Shown: positions 10,834-21,489 of the stretch, one piece after another
How the letters are laid out: every line of letters begins with the position of its first letter
How positions within the stretch are numbered: the stretch's first letter is position 1
NCBI GenBank assembly: GCA_003013855.2
Contig: ML058526.1
Location: forward strand, 2,480,001 to 2,544,000
Direction: 5' to 3'
Length of the DNA: 64,000 bases
Source: Liriodendron chinense
Lineage: Eukaryota > Streptophyta > Magnoliopsida > Magnoliales > Magnoliaceae
Position numbers and translations under genes: made by a program
Notes under the pieces: generated by a model
Told to the model about the DNA's origin: nothing
Database searches by the model: none
The model's input: the letters and a program-made list of their open reading frames with translations, nothing else

Positions 10834-11396
10834 TGTTGATATAAAAGGCCAGCAACAGAAGCAAAGCCGAACACAGCAGTAAATTAAATCAAACAAGCAA
10901 CACAATGCAATCACAATGCATGCAACCAACCACACATAGACAATCCGAATTTAATGTGGAAAAACCCCTCACAGGTAAAAAATCATGGCACAAAGCAACA
11001 CCAATCCACTATAATATCAGAAGTTACAAGAGATGGAACCCAAAACCCCGATCACAAGCCCACAAGAGGAATCCTAAGCTTTCCCAAGAAGAAAACCCTC
11101 TTCTCAAGCTCTCTCTCTCTCTCTCCTAAAACCTCTCTTAATCCCGTTTTCAATCTAGGATAACTCTAATCCTGTAATACACTCCTTAAATAGAAGAAAA
11201 TCAAGATTAGAAAGTCTTTGCGCAAAACCGTGTAAGAAACATACTCCAACTTGGAAACCTGCCGACCAGTTGGGGACCCTTGCCAACCGGTCGGCAATGC
11301 CTAAAAACAGTCCAGTGGCTGCTGTCTTGATCTCCATCATGACCGACTGGTTGGTGGCCTCTGTTGCACTGAGATTTGAGGCGTTCATTTCCAACA
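10834..11396 (-). mobile_element. Solo LTR, copia-like, with 5-bp target duplication
   Basis: The 563-bp insert starts TGTTG and ends CAACA. It is flanked by AATCA at 10829-10833 and 11397-11401. Unit 2 at about 25863 has the uninterrupted sequence with a single AATCA, which proves insertion after the duplication. A TATA-like TATTTAAG on the minus strand near 11190 and a CT/GA-rich run suggest minus orientation. No internal region is left, so the element was reduced by LTR-LTR recombination. Confidence 0.92.
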
Positions 11397-11548
11397 AATC
11401 ATTAGCTCAAGATCCCGAATCTTTCAATTAGCAATTGAACTATAAACTCTAATTCTAATCGATTATATGCTTTCTCCTCCACAAGCTTTCCGATCAATTT
11501 CATTCACCATGTACTTTACCATTGAAATTTTACCCTTCATAAATAAAA

Positions 11549-11553
<5 letters not shown>

Positions 11554-11592
<39 letters not shown>
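11554..11592. repeat. (AG)n microsatellite
   Basis: An uninterrupted AG run of about 39 bp. Unit 2 has a much shorter run near 26022 and, next to it, a duplication of about 67 bp (CCTCGCTCTAGATTAAC twice). The locus has been unstable since the units separated. Confidence 0.95.
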
Positions 11593-11596
<4 letters not shown>

Positions 11597-12452
11597 TCGC
11601 TCTAGATTAATGGGTCAATCTTCAACATCAAAGCTAAATCCATATAACAATTTAGTCTCATAAAATGTTGTTGAAAGATTGTAGAGTACGTCCAGGCTTT
11701 CAATTTGGACAATTGGAGCACTACATGATTCTAAGATCTAAAACATTGATATGATGTGATTCATCTTGACAGCCCATGCACAAAAAGTGCCAGATTGAAA
11801 GATCTTATATATAAACTTTATGGCATTTTGTGAATCGGACAGTTTATGACCATTGTTTGTAGTTCTTTTTCATAGAAATTTTGTTACCTGAATGATTCAA
11901 GAAGGGCCCGTTAGCTCAGTAGCTTGCACCACTAAACAATGGACCCCATCATACAAATTGAAAGCCTGAGCATAGTCTTAGCCTTAGATAGTATATCTTA
12001 ATGATTAGGATGGTGTTTTGGACTTTGACATAACTTAATCCGACGAACTCAAATGCATACATATATGGATCTGACAGTGACTCAACCCATTTGCACTCCT
12101 ATTTCTATCAATGTTCAAAACTCAAAAACTCACTTGAAATCATGGCAAGTGAGGTGGATCAATGACTCAGGAGAGTTGGCTCATGGGTCATTAGTTTGTT
12201 GATGTTGGTTGATACACATAATTATGTATAAGGGGACCCATTGTTTGGTGATATAAATTGTTCATTGGGTGGGCTATATTTGTATAGGACATGCCTAGCA
12301 AGCCTTTTAGACTTTAAGATCTACAACCTTTAATATTTCTCCCCCTCTCAAGGTTGCCAGTTTTCATGACCTTCTATTGTCAGCCAACCATATAGGGATT
12401 GTCAATGTGAGGACATGCTCGAATAAAAAAATTTACCTAGTTATCACACATC

Positions 12453-12455
<3 letters not shown>

Positions 12456-12500
<45 letters not shown>
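12456..12500. repeat. (GA)n microsatellite
   Basis: A pure GA run of about 45 bp. It lies in the 329-bp segment that has been lost from unit 2 at 31839-31842. Confidence 0.95.
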
Positions 12501-12502
<2 letters not shown>

Positions 12503-12752
12503 CACCATGAGTGTTGATATGATGGTTAGTAAGTTTTAAACGATCATGAGTTACAAAGATGCTATGGTAAGAGTCATGAGTTACTTGGGAAGTGATTTAA
12601 TCTTTTCTAACAATAAGGGAAATGTAGCGGAAAATAGAGATTGTTTATGCTATAAAAGATGACCTTGGAACCCATGGATATCATCTAAAAACAAAATTGT
12701 AAGGGTTACTAGGAAATGCTCACTTGCATTCATCTCTAATCCAACAATCTAT

Positions 12753-12990
12753 CTTTTTTTTTTTTTAAAAGAAAAAAGATTTTATTGCAAATGCAAGGCT
12801 AAAAAATGGAGACTCAACCTACGAGCCAGGCGAAAGCAACAAAAAAGCTCGGCCTGCCTATCGTTTGACTAGATACACCCTATTCAACCCCTCTATTTTT
12901 CAAATTACCCACTCTCGCTTTGTCCAACAACAGGTTGCCCCGAATTTGGAGCGGAAGCTCTGCCGGCTTAAGAAAGAAACAGCGTGCCAG
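12753..12990 (-). mobile_element. 5'-truncated LINE tail, unit 1 only
   Basis: Starts with a T-run (12754-12766), the complement of a poly(A) tail. The complement of the same LINE 3' tail as at 8870-9122 then follows (CTAGATACACCCTATTCAAC, TTGCAAATGCAAGGCTAAA). Unit 2 lacks it at about 31965. There the sequence continues through roughly 30 bp that unit 1 has lost, so the insertion appears to have deleted target sequence. Confidence 0.85.
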
Positions 12991-13336
12991 TTGACAATCA
13001 GTGTTTGTGATGTAGTTGGTTCAAGGCTCTCTCTAGTTCTTAGGAAAGACAATTATATGCCCTCTACTAGAGTTATTCATCATAGTTACACCATTTAAAT
13101 TGAGTCCATCTATTGGACACATTTTAAAGATGAGGAAGGGCATGTGAAAACGTCTTCATGACCTTGAACAACTCCTACTTTGATGTCTCCCATCTCTACA
13201 AGAAATCCAAAATTCCTGTACTCATCATCATCTAAGCTTCATCCAATTAATTGGGGTTGTTTACATGAATTTTATTACACCATTCTACTCTACTAAGGGC
13301 CATAACTTTTGTAAGACAAACCTTTAGGCCTTCACC

Positions 13337-14030
13337 TTTTTTTAAGGGTGGGTGCACACCACCATAAACTTTATTGCTTGGGGGCTAAAAAAATTTACAG
13401 ATTCAGGCGTGATCCAAGCAAAAAATACAGGCTCCCTGCCTATCGTATTAGCTTACTACATACACTATATAAACAGGACAAGTCAACCCAGCAACTAAGT
13501 AAGCAACCCCAAACCCCAATGCCAATCGTGGCCCCAAGTCAACCCAACAACCAAGTAAGCAACCCCAAACCCCAACGTCAATCGTGGCCCACACCCCAAG
13601 CCTAAGAAACAAACCCACAACTAGCACTCGTAACACTCCTAGTGAGTTCCAAATGGAATTAGGACAATGCATTCCCAATCGGCCCTCCGTGAAAGATCAC
13701 CCTTGCTTCTATGGCAAGGGTTGGGAGCCCCACTAGTCCCAATCCTGGTTAGGCCATCCGCCGCTAGGTTTTCTTCCTTGAGAGTATGAGAAATTTTAAA
13801 GCAAAACCTCATCTTTAATTGTTTAATGACCCCCAACTTGAACCAAATTGACCAAGGAATTTTCGCTTGAGACTTGGAGACAGCTTTTGTAACAATTCAA
13901 GAGTCGGACTTTACAATAATATTGCTTAAACCTTTTAGAGCCTTCAACTTATAACAGCCCACTCTTAACCAGTGCAATTCTTGATCTTTGTTGCACGTGA
14001 AGAAACCATCTAAGACTACTTTCCATCATT
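13337..14030 (-). pseudogene. LINE 3' end with RNase H remnant
   Basis: Begins at a T-run (13337-13343) and reads on the minus strand. Its coding end includes ISHTLKEENLAADGLTRIG, the last part of a LINE RNase H domain, at 13639-13836. The upstream part is better preserved in unit 2 at 34436-34759 (VKSDSRIITKAI). In unit 1 the 3' untranslated part has a short internal duplication around 13490-13600 (CAACCAAGTAAGCAACCCC). Confidence 0.8.
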
Positions 14031-14279
14031 TTATTGCCTATTGGGCTACTCCTATGTTCTTTCAAATGCATTCATTTCTAATTTTATCTAATGCTCTTTG
14101 TAGGAGAATTTATGCAAAGAATTCTTAAACCGTACTCCACACCACCTCCAAAAATAAATAAATAAATAGTTGGCCTATTTAAGAAAATTTTCAATATGGG
14201 GGCACATTTTATTTAAATGTTGAACCAAAAGGTGAATATTGAGAAGAGTCGATTGAGTCTTTCTTCTAGAGCACATTCC

Positions 14280-17200
14280 TTTTTTTTTTTTTCTTATGAA
14301 TATATCTAGTGCTTATTTTGTTTTTAAAACAAATTTATGATTACTCAAAGAAGAGAGCTATACAAGATCAATTTTGGGCAGCCTGCATACAAAAAACAAA
14401 CAGGCCCGCCTATCATATACCCCTACAAGTCAAATCTCCCTATGGTTACCCAACCCCACCTTATCCAGGAAAGATGCCCCTTGACAGTAGTGGAAGCTCA
14501 ACCATCAAGCGGAACACGCGATGTGTCTGTGATTCACTCCCTCTTCGAGCTATACCATCCGCCACGGAGTTCCCCTCCCTGGGAGTGAAAATTTTTAAGT
14601 TCCAAGCTGTGCCTAAGGAAGTCCACCCTAGCTCACCAATACCACATGGACCATGGAATAGGGGTCTTCTTTGATAGGAGGCCCACCACTATCTTAGAGT
14701 CGCTAACCACTTGAACCTTAGATAGGCTGAGGTCCACGCAAATCGATAGGTCCTCCACCACTACCTTAACCTCAATCCTGGTGTTAGACTCAAAGTCGCA
14801 CCCCAATGAAAAAGTAAACACAAACTCATCGGAACTATTTTTGCAGATGCCCCCACCAGAGGGGTTTGGGTTGCCTTTCGTTGAACCATCAATTTTCACC
14901 TTGATCCAGTCATGATGGGGTCTGATCCACTTAACGACGGTAACTCGCCCCATTTTGGAAGTGGACGCAGCAATCCCCAAAGCTTTAAGCACTCCAAACC
15001 TGGCTGAGTTCACTGCTCTAAGAATCGAAAGGAAGAGGCCAATGAGGCAAATCCAGTGGTGAATACGGTCCACCACCTTAGACGCACACATCTAGGCACC
15101 ATCAAAGCGGGCTTCATTTCTAGCTGCCCACAGTTCCCAAAAAATGAAACTAGGAAGAAGGCCCCTAAGGAGCTGAAAACAGTAAGCAAAAGTAGCACCA
15201 ACCCACCACCTATTAGCTCTATCAACAATAGAGGGAGGGGGGAGGGTTCCAGGATATTAAACAGAAGACCAAAGTGGATCCATACCTTTGTAGCTGTATT
15301 GCCCCAAGAAAATAGGTGATCAATCGATTCAATTTGGGGGGATAACACTTCAGACCATATGCAACATTCACATTTTGAAGCGACACGAATCCCTTCTTCC
15401 TGAATTCTAGCATCCATTGATACCGCCTTTTGGATAAGCTTCTAAGAAAGGAGAGAACTTGGGCAACATTTTTAGGTGCCACACCACTTTGACTAATCCT
15501 TCTTCTCCCTTGCATTCCTGGTAAGTTGACACGCTGATCTATCTTTGAATTCACCTAAGGACGACCTCGTCCAGACGCATCTGTCCGCCTTGCAGGAAGT
15601 GCAAAATCCCTCCCCTGAAATGTGGTCGAGCACCACCTGCAGGAGAAGGGTTGTAAGCTTGAATGGGAGAGTAGGCCATTTGGACGAAGTAGGTCACTAA
15701 CAACTGCTAATGCCAACAGAGGAGGGTCCCAGAAACTACATTCACCACGCCCAATTAACCAGCAAACGTGGGTAATGTTGGAAACGCTTACTGAAACTTG
15801 GCTTGCATTTGTTTGATTTTATGGAGATATAGATGAAATAGCTTCTCCAATTTCAGCAGCAACAGATGTATTCTTGTGGCCCTCAACAGATTCTTGAAGC
15901 TCTGATATCAAATTTGTTGGAAGAGGGGTAGAGGAATGATGCAACCTGCAGTAAAACAGAGTACCAAATAGAAAATACACACATAGGAAAACAGATATAG
16001 CAGGAAATTTTTTATTCCTCATTTGTGTTGAAGATGGAGTACAAGAGGGTGTTTTCTTTTCTTCACTTCTATTCTCACACTCTCTAATTTGTTTCACAGT
16101 CAGCTAAGCCTCTATCATACACCTCTCTTTTTTTTTCATATAAAGACAAAAAACAAGAGAAACAAAAAAGAGGGCCTTTGATTGCTGATGTGGCAGGGTT
16201 TTTTTTTTTTTTTATTTATTACAAATTATCGGTTTAACATGATTAGAGTTAGCCTACCATCTTGTGCTAGAATTCTGCCCTTCCATCCAGCAATACGGCT
16301 TGTTATCTTGTTGATGACCGGCTGAAAGAATGCCCTCCTGGGCCTCCCTCTGAAAATGGGGACTCTCAGGTAAACGAAAGGAGAAACCGCCCTGTTGAAG
16401 CCCAAAATTCTCTCAGTTGACCTAGCGCATGCAATGGACTGACTGGAGGAGAGTATTTTATTTTTTTTCTGATATTTTATTTTTTTATCTGATATTTCTT
16501 CATAGCTTCTGAGGAAATTAGCGATTGTTGTTAGGGATTTTCAACTCCCATTCGCAAAGAGGATAGTGTCTTCTGCGAAGAGAAGATGCAAAATCAGTGG
16601 GCAATTGTGTCGGGTCCTGAACAGTTGACAGAAGCCTCTCTCGACCAACTGCTTGAAGCCCCGACTGAGAATCTCTGCCACTAAAATGAACCGCCTCGAG
16701 GAGATGGGATTGCCTTAACGCAGCCTCTTAGACGACTGAAAAACCCACAAGGCTTGCCGTTTATCAGGATCGAGAACTAGCAGTTGCTCCAATACTTTTC
16801 CACCAGGTCAATCCAACTCGAGCTGAACCCAAACTTTGCGAGGACCACCTTCAGGAAACCCCAATCGAGTCTGTCAGAAGCTTTTTTCATATCCAACTTC
16901 AGAAGGATGTTTCCACCTTTGACTCTCCTGTCAATGTTTTGAAAGATTTCTTGGGTCAGCGCGCAACTTTATGCTAGGGACCTCCCTTAGACAAAAAGTC
17001 CCTTGCTCCACCGAGATGATTTTTGGGAGGATCCTGCTTAGCCTATTTGCAAGGATTTTAGAGAAGATTTTGTACACACAATTGCATAAGCTAATAGGCC
17101 GAAAATGAGAAAAATTTATACGAGTTGTCTTGGGAATAAGGCAAATAAGAGTAAAAGTGAAAGCTTCTGGGAGGGGGCCCCCATTAAAGAAAGATCGAAC

Positions 17201-17290
17201 GTTCTTCCATCAAGAGCTTGTGTAGTGGTGGAAAATTGTGGCTTTGTTAGATCTAACTTCCTGCTTTTATATTTTGGTGCTCTGATAAGA
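14280..17290 (-). pseudogene. LINE ORF2 remnant (RT, zf-RVT, RNase H), unit 1
   Basis: This is the longest LINE in the window, minus strand. From its 5' side: RT traces in 16250-17150, a zinc-binding (zf-RVT) region at about 15010-15550, with CECCIW and HLFSWG visible, and RNase H at 14633-14960 with IKVKIDGSTKGNP and VVSDSKIVVG. The T-rich run at 14281-14293 marks its poly(A) side. Frameshifts are frequent. A block at 15775-16228 replaces part of the RT end that is intact in unit 2. It has no ORF1, so it is truncated at 5'. Confidence 0.85.
15819..16097 (-). CDS. Small ORF with membrane segment in a unit-1-specific block
   Basis: A 92-codon minus-strand frame has a basic N-terminus, a hydrophobic stretch of about 20 residues (FPAISVFLCVYFLFGTLFYC) at 33-52, and a Ser/Thr-rich tail. 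This is the plan of a type II membrane anchor. It sits in a block of about 450 bp that interrupts the LINE in unit 1 and is absent from unit 2 (36557-36928 keeps LINE sequence). It may be a host exon carried in by a transposon, or chance. I do not recognise the protein. A T-run at about 16200-16214 lies at the right edge of the block. Confidence 0.25.
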   Translation of the reverse strand: MKQIRECENRSEEKKTPSCTPSSTQMRNKKFPAISVFLCVYFLFGTLFYCRLHHSSTPLPTNLISELQESVEGHKNTSVAAEIGEAISSISP

Positions 17291-17806
17291 TAAAAGGGAG
17301 ATACCATCTTGACATGTTCTAAACATTGGTTGAAAGAATTTATTCAAAGATAGCTAGTTAGAAGGCCAAATTTTTCAATGCATAATGTAGTTGGTGCTTG
17401 GATAGAAGATAAGAGATCGTCATCTTCCTCTAAAAAGAATAGCCCTTAATCAACAAAGAGAGAAAAATCAATAAAAATGAAAAATAAAATTAATATCATT
17501 GATATAAGTATGGATTACAATGTATTTGATGTGCCTATATAAATTTAAAAAAAAAAAGCCTTAAAAACCTAATTTGACTTAAAATAGCATACTTTCCAAA
17601 GTAGTAAAATTACTCAACATAATACAAACACGTCTAATTCTGCAAAAAACACAAACTACCCTTAGATGACTAAAATAAGGACTTGGGACTCCAATAGGGC
17701 TCTAGAAAATAGAGCTCATCAATGGTTTCCAAAAAGTATATTGCAACTCAAAACAGGTAACCGATCAAAAAGTTGTGACCGTCAGAAGCTATAGTGCGCA
17801 TATAGG
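17291..17806 (-). repeat. Possible copia-like LTR remnant, end of block D
   Basis: The sequence beside the LINE has a minus-strand TATA-like TTTATATAGGC near 17535. GGTGCTCTGATAA at about 17276 vaguely resembles a complementary tRNA-iMet primer site. No TG...CA ends or target duplication could be fixed. The same segment ends unit 2 (about 37770-38268). Confidence 0.3.
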
Positions 17807-17858
17807 CCATCTTCCCATCTTGTCCCTAGTAACCATCTTCCCATCTTGTCCCTAGTAA
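17807..17858. repeat. 26-bp tandem repeat at the duplication junction
   Basis: CCATCTTCCCATCTTGTCCC starts at 17807 and again at 17833, period 26. The first half resembles the end of unit 2 (GGCCATCTTGCCC at about 38260). The second half resembles the start of unit 1 (CCCTAGTAAC at 3554). This is exactly where the end of unit 1 meets the start of unit 2. Confidence 0.9.
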
Positions 17859-18639
17859 CTTTTCTAAAAGGCCTACCGTTGGATGTGTGACAATCTATCT
17901 TTAAGTTTTCAACCACATGTGTACACATCCAACCCAACAAAGATCTGCGGCTGATATTTACCCCCAAATAGCCCTTCCTTCTTAGGAAAACTGCAATGTT
18001 TAAAATAAGACGAGAGCTTCCCATCATCCCTTCAACATATGCTATGCCAGAGTTAGTTCTTCCACCTCCATTCTGCTGTGAATTGATTGAAAATGCAATG
18101 TAAGATACGTGTCAATTTCTCGCACACGTGAGGTATCCAGGCCGTTCTTTAGCTGGGTGATGCAGTAGCCCAAAAATCAGGCTAGACTACTTGTCTTTTC
18201 ATCCAACCGTGCATTTTTCTTAAACGTGTGAGGCCCACTCGATGAGTCCAACATCCTGATATTTGGGTCAGATTAGTTCTCAGAGTGATTTGGTTTGGTA
18301 GATGAGAACTAATGTTCCATCTGTAAGACATCCGAGCCATGCAAAACTAGGCCCAACCATAATATCACCTGGCGCAAAAAACTAGACTATCCACTCATCA
18401 GGCAGGCCCTACAAATCAAACAAACGGATGGTCGACGGTCTGAGGCAATGTACACGTTTGGCTACCTAAACTGGATTGGCGTGAGTTTTCTACGTAGGTT
18501 ATCTTCATGGTGGGGAACAAGTTTTGCACGGTCCAGATGTCTTGCACATGAAACCTTGGTAAGACAGGGAAGGCTACATACTAAGAACACAGCAGTGAGC
18601 AGGTGATCTCAGCTCTCTTTTTGAATTGCTGTGTTGCAG

Positions 18640-18696
18640 GCTTGATACCAGCATAGTTGTTTAAGTGCACCACAGGAGATCACCTCAATATTCCTG
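18640..18696 (+). pseudogene. Unit 2 partner of the candidate exon, frameshifted
   Basis: Same context as 4366-4421 (TGTTGCAG before, GTACG after), but one additional T gives GTTGTTTAAG. This places TAA eight codons into the frame. If the exon was ever real, this copy is dead. Confidence 0.25.
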
Positions 18697-19331
18697 GTAC
18701 GATTTCATACCTTTCGTTTATTAGAAAAAGAAGCTCTATCGCTATGCTTATCCTTTAATCAAGATATCAACCCAAAAACTAAATCTGGTCCACTCAGCAA
18801 GTGGGCCCAAAATTTGAAAACAGGTGGATGGATTAGACAAATTTAGCTAAGTTCCAACTGTGACCCACCTGACCAATGGATCAACCTGATTTTTTTGTTT
18901 AGGGCATCCATATGTTCGTGCCGTTCTGATGGGTGGATTGGATCTCAGACATATCGTGCCATGCTAACACGTGTGGCATGTACATTAGCTTTATTGCACA
19001 CTCCATGGAAACTACTACTACCTTTTTTATTCTCTATCATACATTTAATCATGCTCAGAACAAACAGTTTTAGGAAAATGGTACGATGAATAGTGTGTGC
19101 GTTCACCACAAAGTATCACACTATATGAGGGGTGTTTCTGGTCCATATCGGGTTCATACATGTGCATCATTCATGGGTGACACTGGTACGTATATGTAAC
19201 AATACGTGCCGGTTTCAAACCATACTTAAAACTGTGGGTGACATTGTAATGCTGCCGTTGGGAACTCCCTTTTTTACATTTTATTGCAAAATAAGAAATA
19301 AAATAAAGATATTTCATAAGCCACTCTCCTA

Positions 19332-19833
19332 GGAAGCGGATTGCGTACTGAGTAAACTCTGTGGGGCCCACAGTTATTTATGTATTTTATCCGCTCTGTC
19401 CATCCATTTAAAAGATACGTTTCGGACTTGAGACAAAAAATTAAGCGTATCTAAGGCTCAAGTGGACCACATCATAGGAAATACTGTTTGTTGAATGTCT
19501 ACCATTCAAAAATTCTTGGGGCTACAGAAGTTTTAGATTAAGCTGATATTTTTGTTTTCCCTTCATCCATGTCTTTTTGATCTTATGCACAGGTTGGATG
19601 AGACAAAAAGATCACTGAGCCCTAGAACGGTTTCAATGGTTGAAATCATCATTCCCACTGTTTCCTACGGTGAACTTTAGATATGCTTCAATTTTTTTCT
19701 CAACGACTAAAATGGGCTGGAAAAATGGATGGAGGGCGTGAATAAACCGCATGCATTCACAGTGGGCCCAACTGAGTTTACTCAGTACGATAAAAGCGTA
19801 TATACTGAGTAACTCAGTACGCAATCCATTTTC
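19332..19833. mobile_element. Foldback Mutator-like MITE with 9-bp target duplication and known empty site
   Basis: A 502-bp element. The left end GGAAGCGGATTGCGTACTG pairs with the right end CAGTACGCAATCCATTTTC, and the arms continue inward as long imperfect inverted repeats. The flanks ACTCTCCTA (19323-19331) and ACTCTGCTT (19834-19842) match at 7 of 9 bases. Unit 1 at 5041-5055 has the uninterrupted target (CTCTCTCCTTTTAAG). The 9-bp duplication is the length typical of Mutator-like transposases. Confidence 0.92.
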
Positions 19834-20149
19834 ACTCTGCTTGAAGTACATATTTAGAAGTGTTAAAAGCTGACCCTTGACTTTTAAGGTAAATATGATT
19901 TAAGAAAGAGAGAAAGCAACAAGAGATGTACCAAGGAGGAAGAGTTTTTAGACTAAATTGTAGTTTGGAACTGGCCATGTTAAAAAGAAAATCCATAGTT
20001 GATTAGTGCACGTGGAGATCAACCAATAGTGACCATCAAATCAGTGGGCCATCTCAGCTCTTATCAATGAATGGATGGTTAGGATTGGGTTGTACATTTA
20101 TGTATTGATTCTCAACTGATGACCAGTTCATTTGTGAAGAGGTATTACG

Positions 20150-20560
20150 CTGGGAGATGAATTTGGGGAGGCCATGAAGGAGTTTAAGTGTCACCCCCAA
20201 GTCTCATGATGAGGCTGAGAATGAGCTATTCGTGGAGAATCCGTACCTATGGGTTAACCTCCGGGTAGAATCGGCCACAGAAGAAGCAGATTCCTTCCAT
20301 TTAGTTAGTGGATCGGAGGGCGACGAGTACATGAGGCGTGTAGCAGAAAGAGGTAGAAAAAAAGTAGAGGGGTAGAGTCTCACTAGGAGATTGGGCGTAA
20401 GGCGAAAAAAAGAAGTGGAGGCGGACTAAGCAAACGAGTTGGAATCTCGATGATTAGTGTACCCTCATTGAATGTGAGGGGGATGGTAAATGTCTATAAA
20501 GTTAGGCAGTTGCGGAAGTTTTAATTTAATTTAATTTATTTATGAGAGAGGATATTTTAG
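20150..20560 (+). pseudogene. LINE ORF1 end and ORF2 start, unit 2 copy
   Basis: Counterpart of 5330-5740. The ORF1 frame is closed by an indel that leads to a TGA near 20208. The ORF2 start is slightly better here: MISVPSLNVRGMV at 20449, close to the NVRGL motif at the start of LINE endonuclease domains. It ends in the same TTTAA-rich run. Confidence 0.5.
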
Positions 20561-20639
20561 CTGGTCCCACACATAAGTATGAACTACTTCTAATCGCTCA
20601 AACTTTGGAGTCCTTTTGACTTTTGAGAAGCTGACTTTC

Positions 20640-21330
20640 CTCTGTTTGTCATAGATACATTCTTCACAAAAGTGCATATCAATATATTTCAACCCTAGTA
20701 GCTATTGTTTCGAAAGTAGAACATACATCCACTTTTAACTCATGTGCCCAAATCTACGATTCTATATACACGTGCACTACTGATTATGCAATTGCAATGA
20801 AACTATTAGATTTGAAAGTCAAGTAAAGAGTACCTTCTTTCTTAACTCGAGCAATTACCATTGCACTTGTTGTGGTCTTCCGCAAATCACTAGTGAAAGT
20901 CGTTATGTGTCCAGAATCTGCAAGCTAGTTAACAAAGATCAAATTCCTTTTCAATTTTGGAATATGCCTAACATCTTTAAGCTTCAGCACTGTCTCATTC
21001 GGCTGGTTTATTTAAACGTCCCCCTTCAATAATAAATCAATCATCATCTCCAAGATAGATTTTCTCAAGATTACCCTACGCAGTTATGAAGAACATCCTT
21101 ATACGAAATAACATGAAACGAGGCAATAAAATCTATTACCCAAGAATCATTACGAGTATCGAAAGACAAAATTAAAGCATCAAAAATATTTTCTTTAGAA
21201 ATGTATATAAAAATTTTACCTCCCCAATTATTATTTTCTTATTTTTTCTTTGGCATTTTACCATCTCGCTTTTATATGCCACATTTTGCTGCAATTCTAG
21301 CAACCATCACCCTTTCCTTATGGAGGCTTG
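20640..21330 (-). pseudogene. Ty1/copia zinc knuckle, protease and pre-integrase remnant
   Basis: On the minus strand, reading from 21330 down, traces follow copia order. A zinc-knuckle-like KCGI.KRD comes first, then DSWVID followed by ASFHV in place of the DSGAS protease motif, then EKIYLGDDD, then DVRHIPKLKRNLI, and finally the pre-integrase phrase ARVKKEGTLYLT. The catalytic DSG is changed to DFI and stops are present. Unit 1 keeps the other end of a copia pol at the same place (5800-7330). Confidence 0.7.
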
Positions 21331-21489
21331 GATTATCTGTTCTTCTTCGATCTTAATCGACCATGATTTTTATTTCCTCTTTTGGTGTTCTTACCATTTT
21401 TTCAGCATTAAGATCCTCTAATGGTCAGGCTCCTCTAATGGTCAGGCTCCACAAATCCTAACACATAAAGGGGCATGCGAGTTCATTTA

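Larger units (their letters stand above)
11397..12752. other. Block C dispersed repeat, non-coding
   Basis: No coding capacity was found. The block is repeated in unit 2 (25866-26239 plus 31272-31980), and a diverged third copy of its end lies at 46590-46800. It contains two GA microsatellites. The phrase GGGCCCGTTAGCTCAGTAG near 11906 resembles a tRNA start but does not continue into a tRNA. Confidence 0.6.
3554..17815. repeat. Tandem duplication, unit 1
   Basis: Sequence from CCCTAGTAACTTTTCTA at 3554 to ATAGGCCATCTT near 17813 recurs in the same order and orientation at 17850-38268. The match is in four blocks (A 3554-5795, B 7338-10833, C 11397-13430, D 13490-17806). Differences are scattered substitutions and small indels, a few percent by eye. 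Unit-1-specific additions are a solo LTR at 10834-11396, a LINE tail at 12753-12990, and a block at 15775-16228. Confidence 0.9.

Noticed and set aside
11905..11980. GGGCCCGTTAGCTCAGTAG resembles the 5' part of a tRNA gene
   Set aside because: No anticodon arm, T arm (GGTTCRANYCC) or acceptor complement follows at the right distance, and the duplicate at 31446 is the same. It is a chance or decayed match.
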